Shown in pieces: positions 1-7,156 of a stretch of 60,800 nucleotides of DNA (within the stretch, counting starts at the first letter, position 1; each line of letters begins with the position of its first letter). The position numbers and the translations under genes were made by a program. Under the pieces are notes generated by a model, which was not told where the DNA came from, did no database searches, and worked only from the letters and a program-made list of their open reading frames with translations. Origin of the DNA: Verrucomicrobiota bacterium (GTDB lineage: Bacteria; Verrucomicrobiota; Verrucomicrobiia; Verrucomicrobiales; Verrucomicrobiaceae); contig JAFLEI010000040.1 in the NCBI GenBank assembly GCA_017301975.1, positions 1-60,800 on the forward strand. The letters are read 5' to 3'.

Positions 1-1
1 C

Positions 2-61
2 AGAGGACTCACTCTTGGCATTCCTCAGAAGCCTGTGAACCCGAAAGACTATGCCGGGTGA
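2..61 (+). CDS. C-terminal end of an upstream gene (partial)
   Basis: A frame open from the window edge stops with TGA at 59-61. Its last residues read like an ordinary protein tail (...GIPQKPVNPKDYAG). The stop lies inside the left arm of the hairpin at 48-104, which would fit a gene end running into its terminator. Nothing about function can be said from about 19 residues, and the frame could be open by chance. Confidence 0.3.
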   Translation, partial: RGLTLGIPQKPVNPKDYAG

Positions 62-104
62 AAATATCCAAACCCGTCTGTTTGGACACTCCACCCGGCA
101 TAGT
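48..104 (+). terminator. Two-tier stem-loop
   Basis: A 13-bp perfect outer stem (ACTATGCCGGGTG at 48-60 against 92-104) encloses a 7-bp perfect inner stem (TCCAAAC at 67-73 against 80-86). Only two T follow, so it is a weak intrinsic terminator at best. It may instead be a structured RNA or protein-binding element at the gene boundary. Confidence 0.5.
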
Positions 105-200
105 TTGCCATACGGCATAGTGCCGCCGCTGGCATTAAACCCTGCTGCAGGTCGGCGCTCACCACGAGCGCTGGCCTGCGGCCCATCCCCCACACCCAAA

Positions 201-584
201 ATGAAACATCTCATCCTCATCGCCGGCCTGCTGGTGCTGTTCACGCCGAACACGCACGCAGGCTGGTTTTTCGACGATCCACCGCCCCCACCGCCGGACC
301 TCGGTCCGGAATACCGCTCGAAGATCTCCAAACTCGAAGAGCAAATGTCGGAACAGCACGTCATCGCCGACCGCTGGAAGATTGCCACCGGCAGTCTCGC
401 GTTCGGCGCCCTGCTGTTGTTTGTCATCGGAACCGCCCTTGGGGCCAAAACACGCCAACATTATGATGGAACAACCCGAATGGGACGAACAATCCCCACC
501 ACAACCCCGCCAGCTCCCAACGGTGCCCGCCACCACATGGGCGAAGCAGGTCCACCAGATCGTCATCCGACGATGGCAGCCTGA
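201..584 (+). CDS. Small secreted/membrane protein, unknown function
   Basis: From the ATG at 201 the 127-residue product starts with a clear signal peptide (MKHLILIAGLLVLF, ending near THAG), followed by a proline run (about residues 26-31), a short charged helix, and one membrane segment (about residues 60-78). The longer frame opening at 51 begins inside the hairpin and has no protein-like sequence before the signal peptide, so 201 is preferred. The last roughly 120 bp overlap the next gene in another frame, and the low-complexity tail there may not be conserved. No family was recognised. It lies at the head of the ligase/clamp module and may belong to the same mobile element. Confidence 0.5.
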   Translation: MKHLILIAGLLVLFTPNTHAGWFFDDPPPPPPDLGPEYRSKISKLEEQMSEQHVIADRWKIATGSLAFGALLLFVIGTALGAKTRQHYDGTTRMGRTIPTTTPPAPNGARHHMGEAGPPDRHPTMAA

Positions 585-975
585 ACCGCTGAGTGAACCT
601 GTCGTTGACCATGACCTGCCAAACCTGAGCGCCATTGAGCGTTCGGCAGAGGTTGTCAGCTTCACCTGCCGCCGGTTTGAATACTGGATCTCACCGCAGG
701 GCATCCTGCGGGAGTGGTTCAAGTTCAACCTGCGCCTCGCTCTCGGACTTGCGGTGCCCGCCGTACTGGTGGCACCGCTGGTCACGCTGGCTTTGCAGCA
801 GTTCAACGTCTGGATTGACCTCATCACGCGGACCACCTCCAACATGGTGCTCGTTCCGCTCTCGGCCATGCTGGTTATCGGCCTCATCTGCGGGCTGATT
901 TCCATCGGAAAATCGATTCTCACGATGCGTATGCGCCAGCAGCACCAACGCCGTGATCAGTACAACAACTACTGA
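463..975 (+). CDS. Membrane protein with two transmembrane segments, unknown function
   Basis: Starting at tandem ATG codons (463/466), the product of about 170 residues has a charged, proline-containing N-terminal half and two strong hydrophobic segments near residues 93-115 and 126-150, then a basic, glutamine-rich tail. Upstream in-frame sequence (from 382) overlaps the preceding gene and looks like its shadow, so the later start is chosen. The overlap of about 120 bp with the 201-584 frame is unusual and means one of the two ends may be wrong. No family recognised. A strong hairpin follows the stop. Confidence 0.55.
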   Translation: MMEQPEWDEQSPPQPRQLPTVPATTWAKQVHQIVIRRWQPEPLSEPVVDHDLPNLSAIERSAEVVSFTCRRFEYWISPQGILREWFKFNLRLALGLAVPAVLVAPLVTLALQQFNVWIDLITRTTSNMVLVPLSAMLVIGLICGLISIGKSILTMRMRQQHQRRDQYNNY

Positions 976-1003
976 CGCGGTACGCACCCACCTAACCAAA
1001 CCC

Positions 1004-1040
1004 AAGAGCCGGATGATCGCAGGATCGTCCGGCTCTTTTC
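1004..1040 (+). terminator. Intergenic terminator-like hairpin 1
   Basis: A 15-bp stem with one G-T wobble (AAGAGCCGGATGATC at 1004-1018 against 1023-1037) has a 4-nt loop and ends in a short T tract. The following leader (CTTTTCATTACAAGAAAGGA) supplies the ribosome-binding site of the ligase gene at 1065, so the hairpin sits within the 5' leader region of the next gene as well as after the previous stop. Confidence 0.7.
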
Positions 1041-1064
1041 ATTACAAGAAAGGACACTCATTTC

Positions 1065-2135
1065 ATGGAAAGCATCACCCTGTACTTTCGCTCTGGTCCC
1101 TCCGACAAAGTGTATCAGGCCAGCATCCGTCCAAAGGATGCCGGGTATCTCGTACACTTCGCTTATGGCCGGCGCGGCTCCACTCTCAGCACCGGCAGCA
1201 AAACACCAGAGCCGGTCGATTACCCGATTGCCAAAGACATCTACGACCGACTCGTCCGCGAGAAAATGGCCAAGGGCTACACGCCCGGAACCGACACGGG
1301 CACCACCACGCCACCTGATTCCCCCGGCCAGCACAGCGGCATCCAGTGCCAGCTCCTCAATCCCATCAACGAACAACAGCTCGATCAGTTCCTGTTCAAT
1401 CCCGACTATTGGATGCAGGAGAAGCTCGACGGCCGCCGCCTGCTTATCCGAAAAGACGGTGACCAGATCACTGGCATCAACCGCCTGGGATTCCCCACCG
1501 CTGTTCCTGACGGGATCGCAAGCAACGCGGCAAAATATCCGCGCAGCTTCCTGCTCGATGGTGAAGCCGTTGGAGACAACTTCCACGCTTTCGACCTGCT
1601 CACCATCGGAGCGGAGGACCTGCGTCATCTGGCATTCTCGGTGCGCTACCTGAGGATGCGGGACATGCTCAACGCCTTCGATCATCCCCATATCCGGGAG
1701 GTGCGGGTGTTCTTTCCCTCTCAATCGGCTGGCTGGTTCCAGCAGTTCAAAAACGAAGGGAAAGAAGGCGTTGTGTTCAAACACAAGGACGCGCCGTACA
1801 CCCCCGGCCGCCCCAACAGCGGTGGCAGTCAGCTCAAGTTCAAGTTCCATGAAACCGCTTCGTTCATCGTCACCAAGGTGAATGATAAACGGAGCGTTTC
1901 ATTGATCCTGTTCGAGGGCGAGAAAGTACGCCCCGCTGGCAACGTCACCATTCCACCCAACCACGATGTTCCTGAACCGGGAACCGTGGTGGAGTGCCGC
2001 TACCTGTACGCGTTCAAGGAATCCGGCAGCATCTACCAGCCGGTTTACCTGGGTGCTCGTGCCGACATTCGTGCGGCTGAATGCATCACATCCCAGCTCA
2101 AATATAAAGCTGAGGTCACGCAGGTAGCCGCTTAG
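1065..2135 (+). CDS. WGR domain fused to ATP-dependent DNA ligase
   Basis: The 356-residue protein has two parts. Residues about 1-75 match a WGR domain, a nucleic-acid-associated fold known from PARP proteins and some bacterial repair proteins, here with the core GRRGS. Residues about 90-356 are a minimal ATP-dependent DNA ligase: motif I EKLDGRR with the predicted AMP-accepting lysine at K120, motif III-like LLDGEAVG, motif IV EGVVFKHKD, motif V LKFKF, then an OB-fold-like C terminus. Bacteria normally use NAD-dependent LigA for replication; small ATP ligases are typical of repair or mobile elements. The ATG has a good ribosome-binding site (GAAAGGA about 10 nt upstream). Its neighbours, a sliding-clamp-like protein and DUF932, suggest a plasmid- or element-borne replication/repair set. 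Ligase function is well supported; the role of the fusion is inference. Confidence 0.85.
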   Translation: MESITLYFRSGPSDKVYQASIRPKDAGYLVHFAYGRRGSTLSTGSKTPEPVDYPIAKDIYDRLVREKMAKGYTPGTDTGTTTPPDSPGQHSGIQCQLLNPINEQQLDQFLFNPDYWMQEKLDGRRLLIRKDGDQITGINRLGFPTAVPDGIASNAAKYPRSFLLDGEAVGDNFHAFDLLTIGAEDLRHLAFSVRYLRMRDMLNAFDHPHIREVRVFFPSQSAGWFQQFKNEGKEGVVFKHKDAPYTPGRPNSGGSQLKFKFHETASFIVTKVNDKRSVSLILFEGEKVRPAGNVTIPPNHDVPEPGTVVECRYLYAFKESGSIYQPVYLGARADIRAAECITSQLKYKAEVTQVAA

Positions 2136-2153
2136 CCAACCCAACTACGCTCG

Positions 2154-2190
2154 AAGCCCATGTGCCGTACACCGGTGCATGGGCTTTTTG
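2154..2190 (+). terminator. Intergenic terminator-like hairpin 2
   Basis: AAGCCCATG (2154-2162) pairs with CATGGGCTT (2178-2186), followed by more T. Inner bases (CCG/CGG) extend the stem. It lies between the ligase gene and the clamp-like gene and is a classic intrinsic terminator shape. Confidence 0.75.
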
Positions 2191-2213
2191 GCGTACAACC
2201 CACCACCAACACT

Positions 2214-3641
2214 ATGAATCCCATCACACTCCCTATTGCGGAATTGAAACCCGCTCTTGCAGGGCTTGGCAAAGTGATCAACCCAAGAGCCACTCTCCCT
2301 GTCCTGCATCACGTCAAAGTCGAACGCACTGCCGAAGGTTGGATTGCTCTCACCGGCACCGACATGGATCGCTTCGTCACCATGCGTCTCGAACATCCCG
2401 CCGAAGGTCCGCCCATGGCGGTGCTCATCCCGTATGACCAGCTTGTGCAGGTCACCAAAAACTGCGGAAAAGACGAGCTCATCTACGTCGATCCCTGCTG
2501 CATTAAGTTCGCCCTGGCTGACAGCCTCGGTGAACAAAAAGTGAAGCATCTCCCAATTGAGGAGTTTCCCGTCACTCCACGCATTAAAACGGAAGCCATC
2601 GCGTTGCCGCCAGAACTTCGCCGGTCCATCCACGAAGCCATGGAATGCGCCAGCGTTGACGCCACCCGCTACGTCCTCAACGGCACCTTCATCGACACCA
2701 GCAATCCCAAGGCCAACTACATTGTGGGCACGGATGGCAAGCACCTCTACAGCGCGAATTCGTTCACGCTGCCGCTCAAGAACTCCGTCATCATCCCGAA
2801 TCACAAGTTCCTGGGGTGGAAGGAGTTCAATGCGGATGGTGAATGGCAGATGAAGGTCGATGACAAAGCCGTGCAACTCTCCAGCAGGCGTTGGAGGTTC
2901 GTCAGCAAACAAATCGAAGGGAACTATCCCAACTGGCGGCAAACCATCCCCAACCCCGACGACGCCAAAACCCTCATCATGCTCGACCTGGCAAAACTGG
3001 AGACGCTGATCAAGCTGATCCAGCGCATGCCTTGTCACGATGCGGAGAAGTTCCAGACCATCGGCTTGGAATGTAAAGAGGGGCAATTGCTGCTCCTCGG
3101 CAAAGACAGTATCAACGAGCATTGGACGCGAGTCCCTGTGCTCGATGCCAAAGCGGAAGGCCCGGAAGTGCTGATCTTCCTGAGCCGACGCTTCCTTATC
3201 AAGGCCCTCGATTACGGCCTCAACACCATCAGCATCATTGATCAAATCGCTCCGCTGCGTTTTCACAATAAGGGCAGGCAGATGATCGTGATGCCACTGC
3301 GGCCTGATGGATCCAGCACCCCGCCCCAAGCAACCCCACAACCCGCTCCGGTGAACATGCCGCCAGCACGGCCTGTTCTGCCGCCAGCACCAAAACCCAA
3401 ACCCATGATCACGAACCCCACCTCTGAAGGACCATCACCGGCATCCCACGACCAGAAAACACCAGCGGAAGAAGCCATCGACATGACCTTGCTCATTCGT
3501 GACAAGCTCAACGATGGATTCAACCTGCTGCGCGATCTGTCCGTGAAACTCAAAACCATCAACCGCGACCAGAAGGCCAGCGCGCGTGAAATGCAGTCTG
3601 TCCGATCCACACTCAGGTCAATCCAAGGCCTGAAGATCTGA
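2214..3641 (+). CDS. DnaN-like sliding clamp with C-terminal proline-rich/coiled tail
   Basis: The first 365 residues have the layout and hallmarks of the DNA polymerase III beta clamp: an N-terminal block (ELKPALAGLGKVINPRATLP), a middle-domain YVLNGTFID and GTDGKHLYSANS, then QIEGNYPNWRQ and a C-terminal MIVMPLRPDG near residue 357, where ordinary DnaN (about 366 residues) ends. The chromosomal clamp should be encoded elsewhere next to dnaA, so this is a paralogue. Unlike normal clamps it continues for about 110 residues: a proline-rich linker (about 368-420) and a helical, possibly coiled-coil tail to residue 475. The ATG at 2214 is chosen because the clamp fold starts there; the frame from 2160 runs into the upstream hairpin. 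Together with the ligase and DUF932 genes it points to an element-encoded replication or repair apparatus. Confidence 0.8.
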   Translation: MNPITLPIAELKPALAGLGKVINPRATLPVLHHVKVERTAEGWIALTGTDMDRFVTMRLEHPAEGPPMAVLIPYDQLVQVTKNCGKDELIYVDPCCIKFALADSLGEQKVKHLPIEEFPVTPRIKTEAIALPPELRRSIHEAMECASVDATRYVLNGTFIDTSNPKANYIVGTDGKHLYSANSFTLPLKNSVIIPNHKFLGWKEFNADGEWQMKVDDKAVQLSSRRWRFVSKQIEGNYPNWRQTIPNPDDAKTLIMLDLAKLETLIKLIQRMPCHDAEKFQTIGLECKEGQLLLLGKDSINEHWTRVPVLDAKAEGPEVLIFLSRRFLIKALDYGLNTISIIDQIAPLRFHNKGRQMIVMPLRPDGSSTPPQATPQPAPVNMPPARPVLPPAPKPKPMITNPTSEGPSPASHDQKTPAEEAIDMTLLIRDKLNDGFNLLRDLSVKLKTINRDQKASAREMQSVRSTLRSIQGLKI

Positions 3642-3658
3642 TCCCACCCATATCAACC

Positions 3659-3695
3659 AGGGCCGGATGCGCATGCTGCGTGTCCGGCCCTTTTT
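3659..3695 (+). terminator. Intergenic terminator-like hairpin 3
   Basis: AGGGCCGGA (3659-3667) pairs with TCCGGCCCT (3683-3691); an inner CGCA/TGCG stem and a T tract follow. The downstream leader (CTTTTTCATTCCAGAAAGGA) is almost the same as the one after hairpin 1 and carries the ribosome-binding site of the DUF932 gene. Confidence 0.75.
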
Positions 3696-3719
3696 CATTC
3701 CAGAAAGGAACACATCATT

Positions 3720-4496
3720 ATGATTGCCAATCTCGATCTCCAACCGCAACTCATCCAGCGCCGCAACCCGAACCTCACTCTTCATTGCGGTGCCTCGCAT
3801 GTCGAACTCGACGAAGTCCGCGCTGTCGCCACGCCTCGCCACACACAGAGCTGGTGTCCCATCCCGCATGCGGAACTCATTAGCACCGTGCAGCGCACGC
3901 TGGCCACCACCAACCTGCGTATCGGCGCACAGGCTCATTCGTTGTCCCATGAGGGCCAGAGATATTTCGGTCTCATGGAAGTCCACGCTCAAAAATCCAG
4001 CGACGACTATTGCTGGGTGCTCGGGCTGCGTAACAGTCACGACAAAACGTTCCCCGCCGGCATCGTCGCCGGGGCCAGCGTCTTCGTTTGTGACAACTTA
4101 TCGTTCTCCGGCGAGATCAAATTCGCGCGCAAACACACCCGGTTTATCGTGCGCGATCTGCCACAATTAGTGAGCCGTTCCATCGGACTCCTGCTCGCCA
4201 AGTGGCACGATCAGGATAAACGCATTGCCGCCTACAAAGAGGCTGAGATCACCGATATCGAAGCTCATGACCTCGTCATCCGCGCCACGGATGTCGGCGT
4301 GTGCAGCAACCGTCTCATCCCACCTGTGCTTCATGAATGGCGCGAGCCTCGTCATGATGCCTTTGAAGGACGGAACGTGTGGAGCTTGTTCAACGCGTTC
4401 ACTGAGTCCCTGAAGGAAGGCAACCTCGCCGAACTGCCGAAACGCACCGAGGCATTACACGGTTTGCTGGACACGCATGTCGGTCTTGCCGCGTAA
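3720..4496 (+). CDS. DUF932 family protein
   Basis: This 258-residue protein carries the conserved core of DUF932, a family common on plasmids and phages and of unknown biochemical function: WCPIPHAELI near residue 42, SLSHEGQRYFGLMEVH, VLGLRNSHDKTFPAGIV, VFVCDNLSFSGEI and the ARKHT block. Length is normal for the shorter members. The start ATG has a good ribosome-binding site (AGAAAGGA, about 10 nt upstream) in a leader nearly identical to that of the ligase gene. A terminator-like hairpin follows its stop and closes the module. Its company (ligase, clamp paralogue) fits an integrated plasmid or conjugative element. Family assignment is confident; function is not known. Confidence 0.8.
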   Translation: MIANLDLQPQLIQRRNPNLTLHCGASHVELDEVRAVATPRHTQSWCPIPHAELISTVQRTLATTNLRIGAQAHSLSHEGQRYFGLMEVHAQKSSDDYCWVLGLRNSHDKTFPAGIVAGASVFVCDNLSFSGEIKFARKHTRFIVRDLPQLVSRSIGLLLAKWHDQDKRIAAYKEAEITDIEAHDLVIRATDVGVCSNRLIPPVLHEWREPRHDAFEGRNVWSLFNAFTESLKEGNLAELPKRTEALHGLLDTHVGLAA

Positions 4497-4504
4497 AAGA
4501 GGGA

Positions 4505-4548
4505 AAGAGGCTCAAGTTCATTTCAAATGTTCCTGAGCCTCTTTTTTA
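4505..4548 (+). terminator. Intrinsic terminator closing the ligase/clamp/DUF932 module
   Basis: AAGAGGCTCA (4505-4514) pairs perfectly with TGAGCCTCTT (4534-4543); an inner CATTT/AAATG pairing extends the stem and a run of six or more T follows. This is the clearest intrinsic terminator of the region. Confidence 0.85.
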
Positions 4549-4860
4549 GCTATGACAGCTTGCTGTCGGTTTTGTCAGTTTTTTAAATTTCCCTTTCCAG
4601 GGATGGATGAGGCTTTCCGAACAGGTCTCCATCAAAGCTGGATTAGGTCTTTCAGATGCTTCGCCGAAGTCCCGGGAAATCAAGCTGCCCCGCAAATCTG
4701 CGTCTTGAGCAATCAAATCCAAAAAACGTGCTTTGGCGGCTCAATCACGTTGGAGTCGAAAGGTCTCTTCTCATGGCCATCATCCTCATATACAGCAATA
4801 CCAACGCACCTCCTGCTGAGAGACTGGCTTCGAAGCCGCCTCAATTCGATCATTTCGGGT
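4549..4860. other. Gap with no recognisable gene
   Basis: Roughly 310 bp between the terminator and the ECF sigma promoter. Short frames exist (for example from 4552 and 4656) but their translations look random. The stretch probably marks the boundary between the element-like module and the sigma/sulfatase region. No tRNA or obvious attachment repeat was seen. Confidence 0.5.
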
Positions 4861-4885
4861 GTGAGGTTTCGGCAGTGGTGGCAGT
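4861..4885 (+). promoter_or_regulatory. Motif A promoter of ECF sigma 1
   Basis: GTGAGGTT at 4861-4868, 11 nt, GGCAGT at 4880-4885, then 9 nt to the ATG at 4895. The same blocks with exactly the same three spacings precede the genes at 7157 and 44415. The layout is that of an ECF-type -35/-10 promoter. The very short distance to the ATG implies a leaderless or nearly leaderless transcript. Being ahead of a sigma gene suggests autoregulation. Confidence 0.7.
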
Positions 4886-4894
4886 ATTCGTTCG

Positions 4895-5452
4895 ATGCCA
4901 CCTGACTCGGACAACTCTGATCACTACGAAACCTTTGTCGCGCTATTCGCGCGGCACGAGGGGAATTTGCGTGCTTTTACGCGGTCGCTGCTGCCTTCTT
5001 GGGAGGATGTGGATGAGGTCATGCAGCGCACGGCGCTGGCGCTGTGGCGGAAGTTTGCGCAGTTTGATCTGGACACGGTTTTTATGAAGTGGGCCTGCGT
5101 CGTGGCGCGATTCGAGGTGCTGGCGTATCGGCGGAAAATGGCGCGGGACCGGCTGGTCTTTAGCGAGAGCATCATGGAGCTGCTGGCCGATGAGGCGCAG
5201 GCTGAGGCGGAGGTATCGCAAGCTGCCGCGCTGGGCAGCCGGGAGCAGCGGGCGCTGGATGCTTGCCTTGAAAAACTGCCGGAGGCGAAGCGCGAACTCG
5301 TCATGCTCGCCTATACGCCGGGAGTGCAGATCACTGACATCGCGGCAAAGCAGGGACGCCGACCCAACACCCTCTACATGACGCTGAACCGTATCCGCCA
5401 GGATCTAATGCATTGCATGGAAGCCTCTCTTAAACAGGAGGAGCACGCATGA
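4895..5452 (+). CDS. ECF-type RNA polymerase sigma factor (sigma 1)
   Basis: This 185-residue protein is an extracytoplasmic-function sigma factor of the Rhodopirellula/Verrucomicrobium subfamily. Region 2 is visible at about residues 10-80 (FVALFARHEGNLRAFTRSLL, then DEVMQRTALALWRKF and FMKWACVVARFEVLAYRRK), and region 4 at about 125-175 (ACLEKLPEAKRELVMLAY, then the helix-turn-helix with NTLYMTLNRIRQDLMHCM). It would direct RNA polymerase to a specific promoter class, plausibly motif A, which lies directly upstream. The stop overlaps the start of the FecR-LamG gene by 4 bp (ATGA), so the two are translationally coupled, the usual arrangement of a sigma factor and its regulator. Confidence 0.9.
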   Translation: MPPDSDNSDHYETFVALFARHEGNLRAFTRSLLPSWEDVDEVMQRTALALWRKFAQFDLDTVFMKWACVVARFEVLAYRRKMARDRLVFSESIMELLADEAQAEAEVSQAAALGSREQRALDACLEKLPEAKRELVMLAYTPGVQITDIAAKQGRRPNTLYMTLNRIRQDLMHCMEASLKQEEHA

Positions 5453-7098
5453 ACTTTGAAAGCGAACAAGAGCAGCAGTGGATCGAGGCTTATGTGAACG
5501 GCATTCTCGATGCCGATGCCCTCGGGGCGTTTGAGGTGCATCTGCGGGCGAATTCTGGAGCACGTGAGAGGCTGAGGCGCTACCTGCGGCTGGACGCGCA
5601 ACTGCGTGCGAAAGCTGCGGATGTCTCGCCTCTCATTGAGGCATGGCAGCCGAAAAAACTGGTGGCAAAGCCTGCCACCCGGTGGCGCTCGACATGGCTG
5701 CCGGTGGCGCTGGCGGCATCCATCGCCGTGTTGGCCACGCTTTGGCTCTGGCCGCAAAAGATGAACCTGCCGAGTGTGGCGCTGTCCGAGAGTGAGGAGA
5801 CCACCCTGCAGGGATATGCTGTCGTGCGGCGCGTGCTGCAACCCGAGTGGGCTGACGGAGAGACTGCAAGGCGCTCTGGAGATATGCTCGCTGAGGGGAA
5901 GCTGCGGTTGCAGTCTGGCTTGATCCAGATTGATTTTTTCTGCGGAGCCACGGTGGTGGTGCAAGGGCCGGCGGAGCTGGACATCACCTCCGCCTGGGGG
6001 GCTACTTGCGTCAGTGGGCGGCTCCGCGCGGTGGTGCCGCCGGCGGCGCGTGGGTTCCGCATTCTCACCGCGCAGGGCGAGGTGGAGGACCTGGGCACTG
6101 AGTTCGCTCTTTTCGTGCAGCCGGGAGCCTCGCAGGTGCAAGTTTTGGAAGGGAAGGTCATCGTGCATCCGAACAAGGGGGCGGCGCGTGAAGTGTTGGG
6201 GGGCGATGCGCTGCAACTCAAGCCCGAGGGGCTGCAAGCAACGCTCACCGATCACTCTCCGGCCTCCGCTGGACTGAGCGAGATTCGCTCTGGCGATGCT
6301 GAGCGTGAGAGCCGCGAGTTTGCGCAATGGGAGGCGCATTCGCAAAAGCTTCGCAGCGATCCGCGACTCATTGCCTACTACCCGATGGCGGCCGACGACT
6401 GGACGGACACGGCGTTGCATGATCGCTCTCTGCATGCGGACGGCAGCGAGCCCTGCGATGCGATCCTGCTTGGTTTTGCCAACCGTCTTCCCGGACGATT
6501 CGATGCCAAAAAAAGCGCCCTGGATGTCAAGCGGCCTGATGCGCGTGCCCGCGTACAAATACCCGGCGAGTTCAGCGCCTTCACCTTTTCGGCCTGGGTG
6601 AGGATCGACAGTCTCAGCCGCCTCTACAATGCGCTCTTCATGGGCGACAACTACAACACGGGCGAGCCGCACTGGCAGATTCGTGAGGATGGGAAGCTTA
6701 TGCTCTCCGTGATGGTGGATGACACGAAGGAACCGATGAAACCTGGCGACCGTGGATTCCACCGCCTCTATTACTCGCCGCCGTTTTGGCAGGAGTCCAT
6801 GAGTGGCAAATGGTTGCATCTTGCCTCCACCTACGATCCTTTGCGGCGAGAAGTGGCCCACTTTCTCAATGGCGTGGAACTCAGTCGTGAGCAAATTCCA
6901 GACAAGTTTCACATCGCCACGCTGCGCATTGGTGCTGCCGAGATCGGGAGCTGGGGCCTGCCCTTCAAGGCCAATGACGCGCAGTTCGCCGTGCGTAATT
7001 TGAATGGTCGCATGGATGAGCTGGCCATCTTCAACGCCGCACTCACCGCCACGGAAATCAAGGCGCTGCACGCAGCCGGCACACCGACGGAAGAGTGA
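5449..7098 (+). CDS. FecR-LamG membrane protein, probable anti-sigma/sensor of sigma 1
   Basis: The 549-residue product has a cytoplasmic N-terminal part of about 80 residues that resembles anti-sigma helices (EQQWIEAYVNGILDADALGAF), a single membrane helix near residues 83-104, a FecR domain at about 130-260 (GSGL-type core, FRILTAQGEVEDLGTEFAL, VQVLEGKVIVH), and a LamG/concanavalin-type domain at about 360-540 (FTFSAWVRIDSLSRLYNALF, WLHLASTYD, NGRMDELAIFNAALT). FecR proteins transmit envelope signals to ECF sigma factors; LamG folds often bind glycans. The fusion suggests direct sensing of a polysaccharide, which is inference. It overlaps the sigma gene by 4 bp, and the motif A promoter of the sulfatase gene begins 24 bp after its stop. 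Confidence 0.85.
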   Translation: MNFESEQEQQWIEAYVNGILDADALGAFEVHLRANSGARERLRRYLRLDAQLRAKAADVSPLIEAWQPKKLVAKPATRWRSTWLPVALAASIAVLATLWLWPQKMNLPSVALSESEETTLQGYAVVRRVLQPEWADGETARRSGDMLAEGKLRLQSGLIQIDFFCGATVVVQGPAELDITSAWGATCVSGRLRAVVPPAARGFRILTAQGEVEDLGTEFALFVQPGASQVQVLEGKVIVHPNKGAAREVLGGDALQLKPEGLQATLTDHSPASAGLSEIRSGDAERESREFAQWEAHSQKLRSDPRLIAYYPMAADDWTDTALHDRSLHADGSEPCDAILLGFANRLPGRFDAKKSALDVKRPDARARVQIPGEFSAFTFSAWVRIDSLSRLYNALFMGDNYNTGEPHWQIREDGKLMLSVMVDDTKEPMKPGDRGFHRLYYSPPFWQESMSGKWLHLASTYDPLRREVAHFLNGVELSREQIPDKFHIATLRIGAAEIGSWGLPFKANDAQFAVRNLNGRMDELAIFNAALTATEIKALHAAGTPTEE

Positions 7099-7122
7099 AG
7101 GTTAATTTTTATGAAAGAGGAC

Positions 7123-7147
7123 GTGAGGTTTTTGAAGTCCCGGCAGT
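7123..7147 (+). promoter_or_regulatory. Motif A promoter of the sulfatase operon at 7157
   Basis: GTGAGGTT at 7123-7130, 11 nt, GGCAGT at 7142-7147, 9 nt to the ATG at 7157. Spacing is identical to the copies at 4861 and 44381, while the bases between the blocks differ. Confidence 0.7.
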
Positions 7148-7156
7148 GATAGGGTG

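Noticed and set aside
4552..4905. 117-residue frame in the gap before sigma 1
   Set aside because: Composition and pattern look random, it overlaps the sigma 1 promoter motif and start, and nothing in it resembles a domain.
7101..7121. GTTAATTTTT upstream of the sulfatase at 7157, resembling the first half of motif B
   Set aside because: No GGCATTTGC-like block at 20-21 bp; the gene already has a perfect motif A.
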